Source: Salinigranum salinum
Lineage (GTDB): Archaea > Halobacteriota > Halobacteria > Halobacteriales > Haloferacaceae
Reading direction: 5' to 3'
NCBI RefSeq assembly: GCF_009176545.1
Contig: NZ_VTOJ01000002.1
Span: 558,001 to 622,000, forward strand
Length of the DNA: 64,000 nucleotides
The notes beneath the pieces were generated by a model that was not told where the DNA came from, did not search any database, and saw only the letters and a list, made by a program, of their open reading frames with translations. Both the position numbers and the translations under genes were made by a program. Positions 53,101 through 61,542 of this stretch are shown piece after piece (positions within the stretch are counted from its first letter, which is position 1; every line of letters starts with the position of its first letter).

Positions 53101-54297
53101 ATGACAGACGATACCGAGACGGACCACGACGGAGACGGAGATGGAGCGCGCGCGGACGCCGCCTCATCCGCGACGATCGACCGGCTCGCCCGACAGTACG
53201 TGGCGGAGAATCGCCCGTTCGCCCGGGTGACCGTCGTTCGCCGCGAGCCACCGGTGTCCGCGCGCGTCGGCGACCGCGCGGTCGTCACGGCCGACGGCGA
53301 CCTCACCGGGTGGATCGGCGGTGTCGCCTGCGCACAGTCGGTCGCCGTGCGCGAGGCACGGGAAGCGATCCGCAGCGGCGAATCGAAACTGATCGGCATC
53401 GCGCCCGACCCCGCCACGATCGACCGGCCCGGCCTCGACGCGTTCCCGATGACGTGTCACAGTCAGGGGACGATCGAGCTGTTCGTCGAGCCGGTGACGC
53501 CGCTCGCGCGGCTCGTGATCGTCGGCGACTCGCCCATCTCGCGGGCGCTCGCGCGCCTCGCGGCTACCCTCTCGTACGACGTGACCGTCGTCGCCCCCGA
53601 GGGGACGGAGCCGATCGAGGCCGACCGACGGCTCGCGGCGACGGAGGACGCGGCGGCGCTGGCCGAGGAGATCCACGGGGCGACGTGGGTCGTCGCCGCG
53701 TCGATGGGGACGACCGACGACGTCGCCGTCGAGGCCGCGCTCGACGCGGGAGTGCCGTACGTCGGGCTCGTGGCCAGTCGTCGGCGTGCGGACGAACTCT
53801 GTCGTCGAGTGGCCGACCGGACGGGCCGACCGGCCGAGGAGGTCCGGGCGGCGGTCACCTCGCCCGCCGGGGTCGACATCGACGCCCGGACCCCCGAGGA
53901 GATCGGCGTGAGCGTCCTCGCCGAACTCGTCGCCGTCCGCCACGCCGCCGGCGACAGGCCGGTCTCCCGCGCAGGCGCGGACGGCCACGGGGACGACTCC
54001 GGAGACGCCGGGGGAATCGGTGACGACGCCGAGAAAGCCGGTGGCGACGCCGAGGAAGCCGGTGGCGACACCAGGGAAGCCGACGACGGGAGCGGCGAAC
54101 ACGACGCCGTCGACGCCGAAAGCGACACCCGAGAGCCGGCGGTCGCCGTCGATCCCGTCTGCGGCATGGACGTGACGGTGGGCGAGGCGGCGGCCACCGC
54201 CACCCACGAGGGCCGCACGTACCACTTCTGCGGGGAGGGCTGTCGGGACGCGTTCGTCGACGACCCCGAACGGTTCGTGGAGCGTGCGGAGCCATGA
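53101..54297 (+). CDS. coxI: XdhC/CoxI-family maturation protein fused to a YHS domain
   Basis: 398 residues from ATG 53101; a frame from 53011 is open but lacks family-like sequence. Residues about 24-100 are the XdhC N-domain (RVTVVRREPPVSARVGDRAVVTADGDLTGWIGGVAC). About 165-305 is the Rossmann XdhC_C domain (LVIVGDSPISRALARLAATLSYDVTVV). An acidic Gly/Glu repeat (about 310-345, GGDAEEAGGDTREA) links to a C-terminal YHS domain (about 347-395, DPVCGMDVTVGEAA ... FCGEGCRDAF) with metal-binding cysteines. XdhC proteins insert the sulfido ligand in Mo cofactors; YHS domains bind heavy metals such as copper. The fusion suggests a combined Mo-Cu site factor. Overlaps coxD by four bases. Confidence 0.85.
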   Translation: MTDDTETDHDGDGDGARADAASSATIDRLARQYVAENRPFARVTVVRREPPVSARVGDRAVVTADGDLTGWIGGVACAQSVAVREAREAIRSGESKLIGIAPDPATIDRPGLDAFPMTCHSQGTIELFVEPVTPLARLVIVGDSPISRALARLAATLSYDVTVVAPEGTEPIEADRRLAATEDAAALAEEIHGATWVVAASMGTTDDVAVEAALDAGVPYVGLVASRRRADELCRRVADRTGRPAEEVRAAVTSPAGVDIDARTPEEIGVSVLAELVAVRHAAGDRPVSRAGADGHGDDSGDAGGIGDDAEKAGGDAEEAGGDTREADDGSGEHDAVDAESDTREPAVAVDPVCGMDVTVGEAAATATHEGRTYHFCGEGCRDAFVDDPERFVERAEP

Positions 54298-55310
54298 GCG
54301 GAGCCGACGAACCGGCGGCCGACGGCGACCGCGTCTCGCCGGCCGAGGTGAGCGAGTCCGAACTCCGCGATCGGTTCGAGGCCGCGGACTACGTCGCCGA
54401 CGAGACGCTCGTGACGACGGTGTACCTCGCGCTCCGACTGGGCAAGCCGCTGCTCGTCGAGGGCGAACCCGGGAGCGGGAAGACCGAACTCGGGAAGGTG
54501 CTCGCCGAGTCGTTCGACACCGAACTCGTCCGGCTGCAGTGTTACGAGGGGCTCGCCGCGGAGAACACGCTGTACGAGTGGAACTACACGAAACAGCTCC
54601 TGGCCGTCCAGTCCGGCGACGCCGTGGAGGACGGCGTGTTCTCCGAGGAGTACCTCTTCGAGCGGCCGCTCCTGCGTGCGCTCACCGCCGAGGGCGACGT
54701 CCCTCCCGTGCTGCTTATCGACGAGGTCGACCGTGCCGACGAGGAGTTCGAGGCCTTCCTGCTGGAGGTGCTCTCGGACTTCCAGGTGACGATCCCCGAG
54801 TTCGGCACCGTCGCCGCGGAGCGACCGCCGATCGTGGTCATCACCTCCAACCGGACGCGCGGGCTATCGGACGCGCTCAAGCGACGCTGTCTGTACCTCC
54901 ACGTCGACGCCCCCTCGTTCGAGACGGAGGTGGAGATCGTCCGCCGGAAGGTGCCGCAGCTCGACGCGACGGTCGCCGCCGAGGTCTGCGCAATCGTCCA
55001 GGAACTCCGCGAGAACGCCTTCCTCAAGCGGCCCGGCGTCGCCGAGACGCTCGACTGGGCCCGCGCCGTCGCCGAACTCCGCACCCCGGACGACGGCTCC
55101 GACGTCGATGCCGCGGAGATCGAGCGCACCATCGGCACCCTGCTGAAGGAGGTCGAGGACGTCCAGCGGGTCGACTCGGCCCTGCTGGAGCGGCTAGAGC
55201 GCGCCGCGCGGGAGGCCCGGACGCCCACTTCGGCCGCGGACGGGACGGACGCGGACGTCGACACCGGCGAACGCGCGACGATCGACGACGGGGCGACGAG
55301 CGAGAACTGA
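54294..55310 (+). CDS. coxD: CoxD-like MoxR AAA+ ATPase
   Basis: 338 residues. Walker A GEPGSGKT at 57-64 is followed by LLIDEVDRADEEFEAFLLEVLSDFQVTIPEFG (Walker B plus sensor 1 region). ITSNRTRGLSDALKRRCLYLHVD holds sensor 1 Asn and the arginine finger. CoxD in carboxydotrophs reshapes the apo-enzyme so that the Cu-S part of the active site is built (established in Oligotropha). The C-terminal 50 residues are acidic. Overlaps the XdhC/YHS gene and is 2 bases before coxE. Confidence 0.93.
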   Translation: MSGADEPAADGDRVSPAEVSESELRDRFEAADYVADETLVTTVYLALRLGKPLLVEGEPGSGKTELGKVLAESFDTELVRLQCYEGLAAENTLYEWNYTKQLLAVQSGDAVEDGVFSEEYLFERPLLRALTAEGDVPPVLLIDEVDRADEEFEAFLLEVLSDFQVTIPEFGTVAAERPPIVVITSNRTRGLSDALKRRCLYLHVDAPSFETEVEIVRRKVPQLDATVAAEVCAIVQELRENAFLKRPGVAETLDWARAVAELRTPDDGSDVDAAEIERTIGTLLKEVEDVQRVDSALLERLERAAREARTPTSAADGTDADVDTGERATIDDGATSEN

Positions 55311-55312
55311 CG

Positions 55313-56668
55313 ATGGACGGCTTCGACGAGACGCCCGACTTCGTCGCCGCACGCGACCACGTCCTCCGAGAGGTGGTGTTGTTCGCCCGGACCCTCCGCG
55401 AAGAGGGCGTCTCGGTCCCGGCGAACGCGGCGATCTCGGCGACGGAGGCGCTCTGCGCGGTCGGCCTCACCGACCGCGAGGGCGTCCGGGCGGCGACCCA
55501 CGCGACGCTCGTGTCCGACCCGCGCGACACGGACGCCTTCGAGACGCAGTTCCCGGCGTTCTGGCACCGCCTCCGCACGGGGCTGGAGGCGACGGCCACT
55601 GCCGACGACGTGGGCGACCGGGCGGGGAGCGGCGCGCTCTCGACGGCCGACGCCGACGGCACCGACGACGGCGGGGACGCGGCGGACGGGTCGGCAGCGG
55701 CGGCCGGCGGCGATCCCGGCGGCGAGGGCGCGGACGACGAGACGGTGCGCGAGCGTCGACTCGTCGACCACGACGCGGAGACGGGAAGCACGAGCGACGG
55801 CGACAGGGAGCGGAGCCGCGTCTCGACGTACAGCGCGGGTGGCGCGGGGACCCCTGTCGCCGACGAGTCGACTGACGCTCCGCTCGACCGGGCCGCACTC
55901 CGGCGGTTCGAGGGGGCGCTCTCGACGCTCGCCGGCCGACGGTGGAAACCCGGCGGTGGTCGCCGGATCGACGCCCGCCGGGCGCTGCGGTCGAGCGTCG
56001 GCACCGGCGGGACGGTCGTCTCCGTGCCGACCCGCGAGCGAACGCCCGACGCGTTCCGGGCCTGTCTGCTGGTCGACGTGAGCCAGTCCGTGCTCGACAC
56101 GATCGACCGCGGCTTCCTGCTCGCCGTGCTCGACGCGCTCGTCGACGACGGTCGCGGCGTCCGCGTCTTCTTCTTCGACACCGAGATCCGCGAGGTGACG
56201 GCCGTCTTCGTGGACTCGCGTGGCGACCCGGCGGCGGCGCTCGAACGCGCCGAGGTCGCGTGGGGCGGCGGGACGCGAATCGGCGACGCCATCGCCGACC
56301 TCCGGCGACGGTGGCCCGGCGCGGTCGACCGGCGGACGGTGACGCTCGTCGTGAGCGACGGACTGGACGTGGGAGCAGTGGACGACCTCGAACGCGGGAT
56401 GACGTGGCTCGCGCGGCGGTCGCGGGCGGTCGTCTGGCTGAACCCCCTCGCGGCCTCCGCCCGGTACGAGCCGACCTGCCGGGGGATGGCGGCGGCGCTC
56501 CCGTACGTCGACGGCCTGTTCGCCTTCGCCGGCTCCGACGACCTCGACGAGGTGGCGCGACAGCTGTCGAGACACGGTCTCGGCGGCCCGATCGGCTACG
56601 AACACGACTTCCGCGACCGAACGACCGCGGCAAGAGCGGCGGAGGCCGGCACTGGAGGGACGAGCTGA
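55313..56668 (+). CDS. coxE: CoxE-like VWA domain protein
   Basis: 451 residues from ATG 55313. An N-terminal helical domain (about 10-95) with a Gly/Asp-rich linker (about 96-190) is followed by a C-terminal von Willebrand A domain starting near 248. The MIDAS motif is Asp255-x-Ser-x-Ser259 (LVDVSQS), and TLVVSDGLDVGAV supplies the later Asp. Bacterial CoxE works with the MoxR ATPase CoxD as a substrate adaptor. Its ATG begins two bases after the coxD stop. Confidence 0.92.
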   Translation: MDGFDETPDFVAARDHVLREVVLFARTLREEGVSVPANAAISATEALCAVGLTDREGVRAATHATLVSDPRDTDAFETQFPAFWHRLRTGLEATATADDVGDRAGSGALSTADADGTDDGGDAADGSAAAAGGDPGGEGADDETVRERRLVDHDAETGSTSDGDRERSRVSTYSAGGAGTPVADESTDAPLDRAALRRFEGALSTLAGRRWKPGGGRRIDARRALRSSVGTGGTVVSVPTRERTPDAFRACLLVDVSQSVLDTIDRGFLLAVLDALVDDGRGVRVFFFDTEIREVTAVFVDSRGDPAAALERAEVAWGGGTRIGDAIADLRRRWPGAVDRRTVTLVVSDGLDVGAVDDLERGMTWLARRSRAVVWLNPLAASARYEPTCRGMAAALPYVDGLFAFAGSDDLDEVARQLSRHGLGGPIGYEHDFRDRTTAARAAEAGTGGTS

Positions 56669-56669
56669 G

Positions 56670-57494
56670 ATGTCGGACGCGCTCGTCGCGACGGTACGCG
56701 ACGCGCTCTCGGACCGCGCGCGGGCAGCGGACGACCCCCGCGTGACGGTCGGCGACCGCGTCGTCCTCGTCGAGTGCTCCCATCCAGCCCACGGCTCGCT
56801 CGCGGGCGTGGCCCACAGGCCCGACCGGACGGTGGAGGCGTTCGACCCCGACGCCGACCGACGCGTCGTGGATCTCGCCGGAGAGTCGACGGGGGCTCCA
56901 CACGGGAGCGTCGCCCGGGCGGTCGGCCTCGCGACGCTGAACGCGCTGTCGGCCCCCGACATCGGGTGGCTCGTCGGCGACCCGATGGCGGCGCTCTCGG
57001 CCGACGTCGACGTCGTCGCCACCGTCGGGCTGTTCCGTCCCGCGTTCCGGAAGTTCGGGAACGTCGCGGTCCGGGTCGTCGAGCGCGACCCAGAGAGGAT
57101 CGACCTGGCCTCCCTGCCCGGGGCGGTCCCGACCACGCTCTTCTCGCCCGACGAGGCCGCGGCCGCGTTCGACGGCGCCGACGTCTGCTTCGTCACGGGG
57201 TCGACGCTGGTGTACGGCGGCGTCGACGACTACCTCGCGGCGGCGGCGGACGTCCCGCTCGTCGTCCTGATCGGCGCGACTGCCTCGCTCCTGCCGGAGC
57301 CGGTGTTCGAGCGCGGTGTCGACCTGCTGGCCGGGGCGCGAGTACGGGACGCGAGCCGGGTCCGCGAACGCGTCGTCGCGGGCGACTGCGGGACCGACCT
57401 CCACGACGCGGGGCTGCAGAAGGTGTACTGCCCCGCGACGGCGACGCTTCCGGGCGTACAGTTACCAAGCACCAGACCCGATACCCAACAATGA
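56670..57494 (+). CDS. DUF4213/DUF364 putative heavy-metal chelation protein
   Basis: 274 residues. The N-terminal part (about 1-85; VRDALSDRARAADDPRVTVGDRVVLVE) fits DUF4213 and the C-terminal Rossmann-like part (about 100-265; DVVATVGLFRPAFRKFGNVAVRVVERDPERIDL, then GADVCFVTGSTLVYGG) fits DUF364, described as a heavy-metal chelation domain on structural grounds. Such proteins occur with molybdo- or nickel-enzyme genes. Its position between coxE and the second XdhC gene, one base after the former and overlapping the latter by four, suggests a part in metal loading of CO dehydrogenase. Direct evidence is lacking. Confidence 0.75.
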   Translation: MSDALVATVRDALSDRARAADDPRVTVGDRVVLVECSHPAHGSLAGVAHRPDRTVEAFDPDADRRVVDLAGESTGAPHGSVARAVGLATLNALSAPDIGWLVGDPMAALSADVDVVATVGLFRPAFRKFGNVAVRVVERDPERIDLASLPGAVPTTLFSPDEAAAAFDGADVCFVTGSTLVYGGVDDYLAAAADVPLVVLIGATASLLPEPVFERGVDLLAGARVRDASRVRERVVAGDCGTDLHDAGLQKVYCPATATLPGVQLPSTRPDTQQ

Positions 57495-58684
57495 CCAACG
57501 ACACGCACGATTCGGACGAGACGACCGACCCGACCGGCACAGCGGAGACGGACGCCAACTGGAGCGTGCCCGAGACGGAGGTGCTGTCGCGGGCGCACGA
57601 CCTCCTCGACAGCGACCGCCGCGGCGTCCTCGCGACGATCATCGCCGTCGAAGGGAGCGCCTACCGGCGCCCGGGGGCGAAGATGGTCATCCCCGAGGAC
57701 GGCGAGGGGGTCGGTCACATCACCGCCGGCTGTCTGGAAGAGGAGGTCCAGCGCCTCGCGAGCGAGGTGCTCGCCGCGGGCGAACCACGGGTCGAGCGCT
57801 ACGACCTCATGCCCGAGGCGGACGACGACGTCTGGGGGCTGGGCGTCGGCTGTAACGGCGTCATCGAGGTGCTGCTCGAACCGCTCGACGAGACGTACCG
57901 TCCCGCCGTCGAGGCCGTCTCGGCAGGGAGAGACGTCGGCGTGCTCACCGTCGTCGACGGCGACGGCGAGGGCGCGCGAGCCTACTACGACCCCGAAACC
58001 GACGCGTTCGATCTCCACGGAGGGTTCGACGCCGACCTCGCCGAGCGGGTCCGGGAGGCGGCGGCGACGCTCACGGCACAGGGTCGTGCGGACTCCGTCG
58101 AGGTCGATGGCATTACGGTGTTCGTCGACGGCCTGGCCGCGCCCGCGACGCTCGTCGTCGTCGGCACCGGCCACGACGTCGGTCCGATCGCCGAACTCGG
58201 CGCGCAGGCCGACTTCCGGGTGACGGTCGTGGGGTTCCGGGGGGCCGCCGCGAAAGCCGACCGGTTCCCCGCGGCGAGCGAGGTCGTCTCGACATCGCCC
58301 GCACGGATGACCGAGGCGTTCGACTTCGACGCCGAGACGTACGTCGTGGTGGCGACGCACAACTTCGTCGACGACCGGCTCGCCGTCGAATCCCTCCTCG
58401 CCGACACGCCCGTCCCGTACGTCGGGCTGATGGGGCCGCGCGAGCGGTTCGAGGAGATGCTCGACGCGTTCGCCGAGGAGGGGACGACGTTCACCGACGC
58501 GCAGCTCGACCGCCTGTACACGCCGGTCGGTCTCGACCTGGGCGGCGGCTCGCCGTACCAGATCGCCCTCTCGATCGTCGCGGAGGCGCTCGCGGTGAAG
58601 AACGATCGCCAGCCACAGCACCTGAAAGCCAGAGAAGGGACGATTCACGACCGGGTGGAGCTGTCGACCGACGGCGGCCGGTGA
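57491..58684 (+). CDS. coxF: XdhC/CoxI-family maturation protein, second copy
   Basis: 397 residues from ATG 57491, overlapping the previous stop. The N-terminal domain, about 30-110, shows LATIIAVEGSAYRRPGAKMVIPEDGEGVGHITAGCLEEEV, the XdhC motif with the typical GSxYRRPGA and GxxSGGCLE-like (ITAGCLEEE) parts. DDVWGLGVGCNGVIEVLLEPL and a C-terminal Rossmann domain LVVVGTGHDVGPIAELGAQADFRVTVV with YVGLMGPRERFEEML follow. It probably sulfurates or loads the Mo cofactor into CoxL. Unlike the first XdhC gene it has no YHS domain. It ends the cox cluster. The symbol is given by analogy with the second XdhC-type gene of bacterial cox clusters. Confidence 0.88.
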   Translation: MTNDTHDSDETTDPTGTAETDANWSVPETEVLSRAHDLLDSDRRGVLATIIAVEGSAYRRPGAKMVIPEDGEGVGHITAGCLEEEVQRLASEVLAAGEPRVERYDLMPEADDDVWGLGVGCNGVIEVLLEPLDETYRPAVEAVSAGRDVGVLTVVDGDGEGARAYYDPETDAFDLHGGFDADLAERVREAAATLTAQGRADSVEVDGITVFVDGLAAPATLVVVGTGHDVGPIAELGAQADFRVTVVGFRGAAAKADRFPAASEVVSTSPARMTEAFDFDAETYVVVATHNFVDDRLAVESLLADTPVPYVGLMGPRERFEEMLDAFAEEGTTFTDAQLDRLYTPVGLDLGGGSPYQIALSIVAEALAVKNDRQPQHLKAREGTIHDRVELSTDGGR

Positions 58685-58822
58685 GCCGACTCGAGGAGTG
58701 TCGAAGACTGACTCGACCGCGACGACGGCGGCGGTGGATTCTGCGGCCGCGGTGAGTGCGGGCGCTGTCGAGGCGGGTCGGAGCGAGCCGAGGCAGGTCG
58801 AGATGGGCCGGAACGAGCCGAG

Positions 58823-59425
58823 TCAGGCCAGATCGAAGACGCGGAGGACGTCCGCCCACGACCGGACGACCGTGGCACCGTCGCAGGCGGCGTGATCGCT
58901 GTACGGCTGGGCAAACAACAGTCCCTCCATCCCCGCCTCGACGGCGTCAGCGACGTTGCCGTGGTAGTCGTCGACCAGTGCACGGCCGGGGAGGATGGCC
59001 TTGTTCTCGGGGACCTGCTCGACGAACTCGTCGTAGGGGATGTCGTGGTCGCGGAGCCACGCCCGGGTGTAGTCGTGGGTCTCCGGTGGGCGGTGCGTGG
59101 CGATGGCGACGTGGTGGGTGTCGCTCAGACGAGCGAGCGCGTCGGCCGCCCCCGCCATCGGCGACATCCCGCCGAAGTACCACTCGGGGTCGCGCTCGAA
59201 CGCCTCGACGATGAGTTCGCCGATGTGGGCGTGATCGTCGTGGCCGGGGATGTCGTAGTCCCAGGCGACGACCTCCTCGGGAGCGAGCGAGACGCCGTAC
59301 GTCTCATCGAGGTACTGACACGCCCGCGGGAGTTGCCACGCGAGCGTGCCGTCGACGTCGACGAGGATGCGGTCGGCGGGGTCGAGGGTGGTGGTGGTGT
59401 CGCCGTCGTCGCGTGCCGTCGTCAT
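58823..59425 (-). CDS. HAD-superfamily 5-prime nucleotidase-like hydrolase
   Basis: 200 residues from MTTARDDGDTTTTLDPADRILVDVDGTLAWQLP. DVDGTLA is HAD motif I (nucleophile and acid/base Asp). VAIATHRP takes the place of motif II (Thr), and ILPGRALVDDYHGNVADAVE gives motif IV (DD). The early part resembles 5-prime(3-prime) deoxyribonucleotidases (NT5C type) with a helical cap. Likely a cytoplasmic phosphatase; substrate unknown. It lies convergent to the end of the cox cluster. Confidence 0.8.
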   Translation of the reverse strand: MTTARDDGDTTTTLDPADRILVDVDGTLAWQLPRACQYLDETYGVSLAPEEVVAWDYDIPGHDDHAHIGELIVEAFERDPEWYFGGMSPMAGAADALARLSDTHHVAIATHRPPETHDYTRAWLRDHDIPYDEFVEQVPENKAILPGRALVDDYHGNVADAVEAGMEGLLFAQPYSDHAACDGATVVRSWADVLRVFDLA

Positions 59426-59460
59426 CTGTCCACGAGTACGGGGAGCGCGTACAAAGGTCT

Positions 59461-59534
59461 CTCGCCGCGACGCCGTCTCGCACTCCTCGCCGGGGCACCG
59501 TCTCGCATTCCTCGCCGGGGCACCGTCTCGCGCT
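59461..59534. repeat. Three tandem copies of a 25-base unit upstream of msrA
   Basis: Copies start at about 59461 (24 bases, divergent), 59485 and 59510; copies two and three agree except near the end. The unit starts CCTCGCCGGGGCACCGTCTC. It lies between the divergent HAD and msrA genes, so it might affect either promoter or be a neutral duplication. Confidence 0.75.
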
Positions 59535-59609
59535 CACGCAGGACGTCGCGGCGGCCGTCGCTCCCGTTCGCGCCAAGAGGCTTTACGCACAGAGCACCTC
59601 CCACCAGGT

Positions 59610-60158
59610 ATGGCAGACGAATCGAAGCTCGCCACGGTCGGCGGGGGCTGTTTCTGGTGTGTCGAGGCGGCGCTGAAGGAACTCGACGGCGTCGACGAGG
59701 TCACCTCGGGGTACGCCGGCGGCTCGACGGAGGATCCGACGTACGAGGCGGTCTGTTCGGGCAAGACCGGCCACGCCGAAGTGGTCCAGGTCGCGTACGA
59801 TCCGAGCGTCATCGCGTACGACGAACTCCTCGAGGTGTTCTTCACCGTCCACGACCCCACCCAGCTGAACCGGCAGGGACCGGACGTCGGTTCGCAGTAC
59901 CGCTCGATCGTCCTCTACCACGACGACGACCAGCGCGAGATCGCGGAGGCGTACATCGAGGCGCTCGACGAGGAGTACGACGAGCGCGTCGTCACCGAAC
60001 TCGTGCCGCTGGAGACGTTCTACGCGGCCGAGGAGTACCACCAGGACTACTACGAGAAGAACCCGAACGACGCCTACTGCAACTTCCACGCCGCGCCGAA
60101 AGTCGAGAAGGTGCGCGAGACGTTCGCCGAGAAGGTGCGCGCGACGAGCAGCCGCTAA
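59610..60158 (+). CDS. msrA: Peptide-methionine (S)-S-oxide reductase
   Basis: 182 residues from ATG 59610. GGGCFWCVEAALKEL carries the catalytic Cys14 in GCFWC. GYAGGSTEDPTYEAVCSGKTGHAEVVQVAYDP and VFFTVHDPTQLNRQGPDVGSQYRSIV (VxHDPTxxNxQGxDxGxQYRS) are diagnostic. It repairs methionine-S-sulfoxide using thioredoxin-like reductants. CTTTACGC at about 59580-59588 lies 22-30 bases before ATG, so a leaderless transcript is likely. Confidence 0.96.
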   Translation: MADESKLATVGGGCFWCVEAALKELDGVDEVTSGYAGGSTEDPTYEAVCSGKTGHAEVVQVAYDPSVIAYDELLEVFFTVHDPTQLNRQGPDVGSQYRSIVLYHDDDQREIAEAYIEALDEEYDERVVTELVPLETFYAAEEYHQDYYEKNPNDAYCNFHAAPKVEKVRETFAEKVRATSSR

Positions 60159-60274
60159 CCGCGGCTGGTCGTCGTGCGGGCACTACGGGCGTGGCACGCG
60201 TCGGGGAGGGGCGACGAACGGGGAGGGCGGGTGGGGTGCGGTGAGTGGTACAGGCGTGAACAGCGTGTGGACCG

Positions 60275-60703
60275 TCACGGCTTGCCGTGGTTCCAGGCGT
60301 GGCCCTCCTCGGCGAGTTTGCCGGCCTCGCGCTGGAACTCCGAGAAGTGCCACACGAGATCGGTGACGGTCACCATACCGACCGGGTCGACGCCGCGGCT
60401 GACGAGCAGTTTCTTCACGTCGTAGTCGCGCATCCGCTCGGCCGCCTTCCGCACCGTCGCGGTCGGTTCGATCCGTTCGACCGGCTGAGACATCACGGCG
60501 CGGGCGGGGATGTCGCCGAGCGGTTCGCTGATGTCGCGAGCCGCGACGAGGACGTCGCTCTCGGTGACGATCCCCGTCGGGACGTCGTCCGTGACGACGA
60601 CGCTTCCGGTGCCGGCCATGAGCATCCGCGTGACGCAGTCGGCCAGTGTGGCCGACAGCGGCACCGTCACACACCCCTTCGTCATCACGTCTTGTACCTG
60701 CAT
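60275..60703 (-). CDS. CBS-domain pair protein
   Basis: 142 residues from MQVQDVMTKGCVTVPLSATLADCV. Two CBS repeats: about 1-58 (QDVMTKG ... SVVVTDDVPTGIVTESDVL) and 66-125 (ARAVMSQPVERIEP ... KLLVSRGVDPVGMVTVTDL). Such pairs bind adenosine nucleotides and modulate partner proteins. The C-terminal tail is charged (REAGKLAEEGHAWNHGKP). The long upstream frame to 60955 is antisense to the next gene and was discarded. Confidence 0.9.
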   Translation of the reverse strand: MQVQDVMTKGCVTVPLSATLADCVTRMLMAGTGSVVVTDDVPTGIVTESDVLVAARDISEPLGDIPARAVMSQPVERIEPTATVRKAAERMRDYDVKKLLVSRGVDPVGMVTVTDLVWHFSEFQREAGKLAEEGHAWNHGKP

Positions 60704-60803
60704 TTTCGGACTATCGTCGTCGGTGATACTTAATCCCCCACATCCGGATATCAGTCGTGAGAAACCACGACAAACCCATATCGGTGCACTCCTTGCGTCA
60801 CGT

Positions 60804-61100
60804 ATGGATTTCGTCATCGCCTTCAGACTCCTCGTGGCGGCGTTCTGCATCGTCGCCCCGTCGTTGCTGTTCATCGGGTTCGTCCGCGTCCTCGACCGGA
60901 TGCGTGACGACGACCTGGTGAACCGGGTCATGGAGCGCATGGACGAACAGCCCACGGGTGCACCGGGCCCCGCGGCAGTGCTGACTGGCGGCGTCGTGGA
61001 CGGGGAGGAGTCGGAGCTCGTCGCGTGTTCGTCCTGTGGCCTCCCGAACCCGGGATACGCGGGCTACTGTGGGAACTGCCTCACGAAGCTCGACAGCTGA
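60804..61100 (+). CDS. Membrane-anchored zinc-ribbon protein
   Basis: 98 residues. One N-terminal helix (MDFVIAFRLLVAAFCIVAPSLLFIGFV) is followed by a charged linker and a C-terminal zinc ribbon with CSSC and CGNC (VACSSCGLPNPGYAGYCGNCLTKL). The layout matches haloarchaeal membrane zinc-ribbon proteins of the DUF7577 type as I remember it. Function unknown. Its promoter would be the AT-rich run at 60725-60745, divergent from the CBS gene. Confidence 0.75.
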   Translation: MDFVIAFRLLVAAFCIVAPSLLFIGFVRVLDRMRDDDLVNRVMERMDEQPTGAPGPAAVLTGGVVDGEESELVACSSCGLPNPGYAGYCGNCLTKLDS

Positions 61101-61542
61101 CCGACCGAGACGATTACCACTGACCACGGCCGGCCGACCGTTCCCTCCCCGAGTGAGGCGTGCGCAGGGTTCCAGCGCCCGTCTCGGCGGTCGGCGACGA
61201 CCCGCGCGTCCTCCGCTCTCTCCGACTCTCTCCGCCTCTCCGATCCGGCGACGTCTCTTTGACCTTTTTCCTCGAATCTGATATCCACGGCCGGAGGGTG
61301 TGTGAAACGCTCAGACCCTGCAGATCGGCGTCGTTATCGGTCACCGATCCGTCGCAGTCTCGACCGGGTTACCAGTTCAGAGAGACACCGACGAGACGGC
61401 GCGGCGCTTTCCCCGAGACCGGCCCGCAGGTGACCGCGGCTACCGTCGTCGAGACGGCCGCGTTCGGTACGTCTCCCCGAACGACCCACCGACCGGAGAT
61501 GTCGGCAGAGCCGAGAAGGCCGTGCCGACCGGACCGGCGGCG
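61101..61542. other. Intergenic region without a supported gene
   Basis: About 440 bases between the zinc-ribbon protein and the stop of sucD. A short T-rich CTTTGACCTTTTTCC at about 61255-61270 may terminate the zinc-ribbon transcript. All frames across the rest are arginine/serine-rich and unlike proteins. Confidence 0.4.

Noticed and set aside
54284-55312. An upstream extension of coxE by 343 codons
   Set aside because: It overlaps coxD in another frame; the MoxR motifs are in coxD, and ATG 55313 gives the family-like CoxE start.
54584-57404. Very long minus-strand frames (870 and 645 codons) across the cox maturation genes
   Set aside because: They are antisense to coxD, coxE and the DUF364 gene, which have clear motifs; the translations are arginine/serine-rich without any motif.
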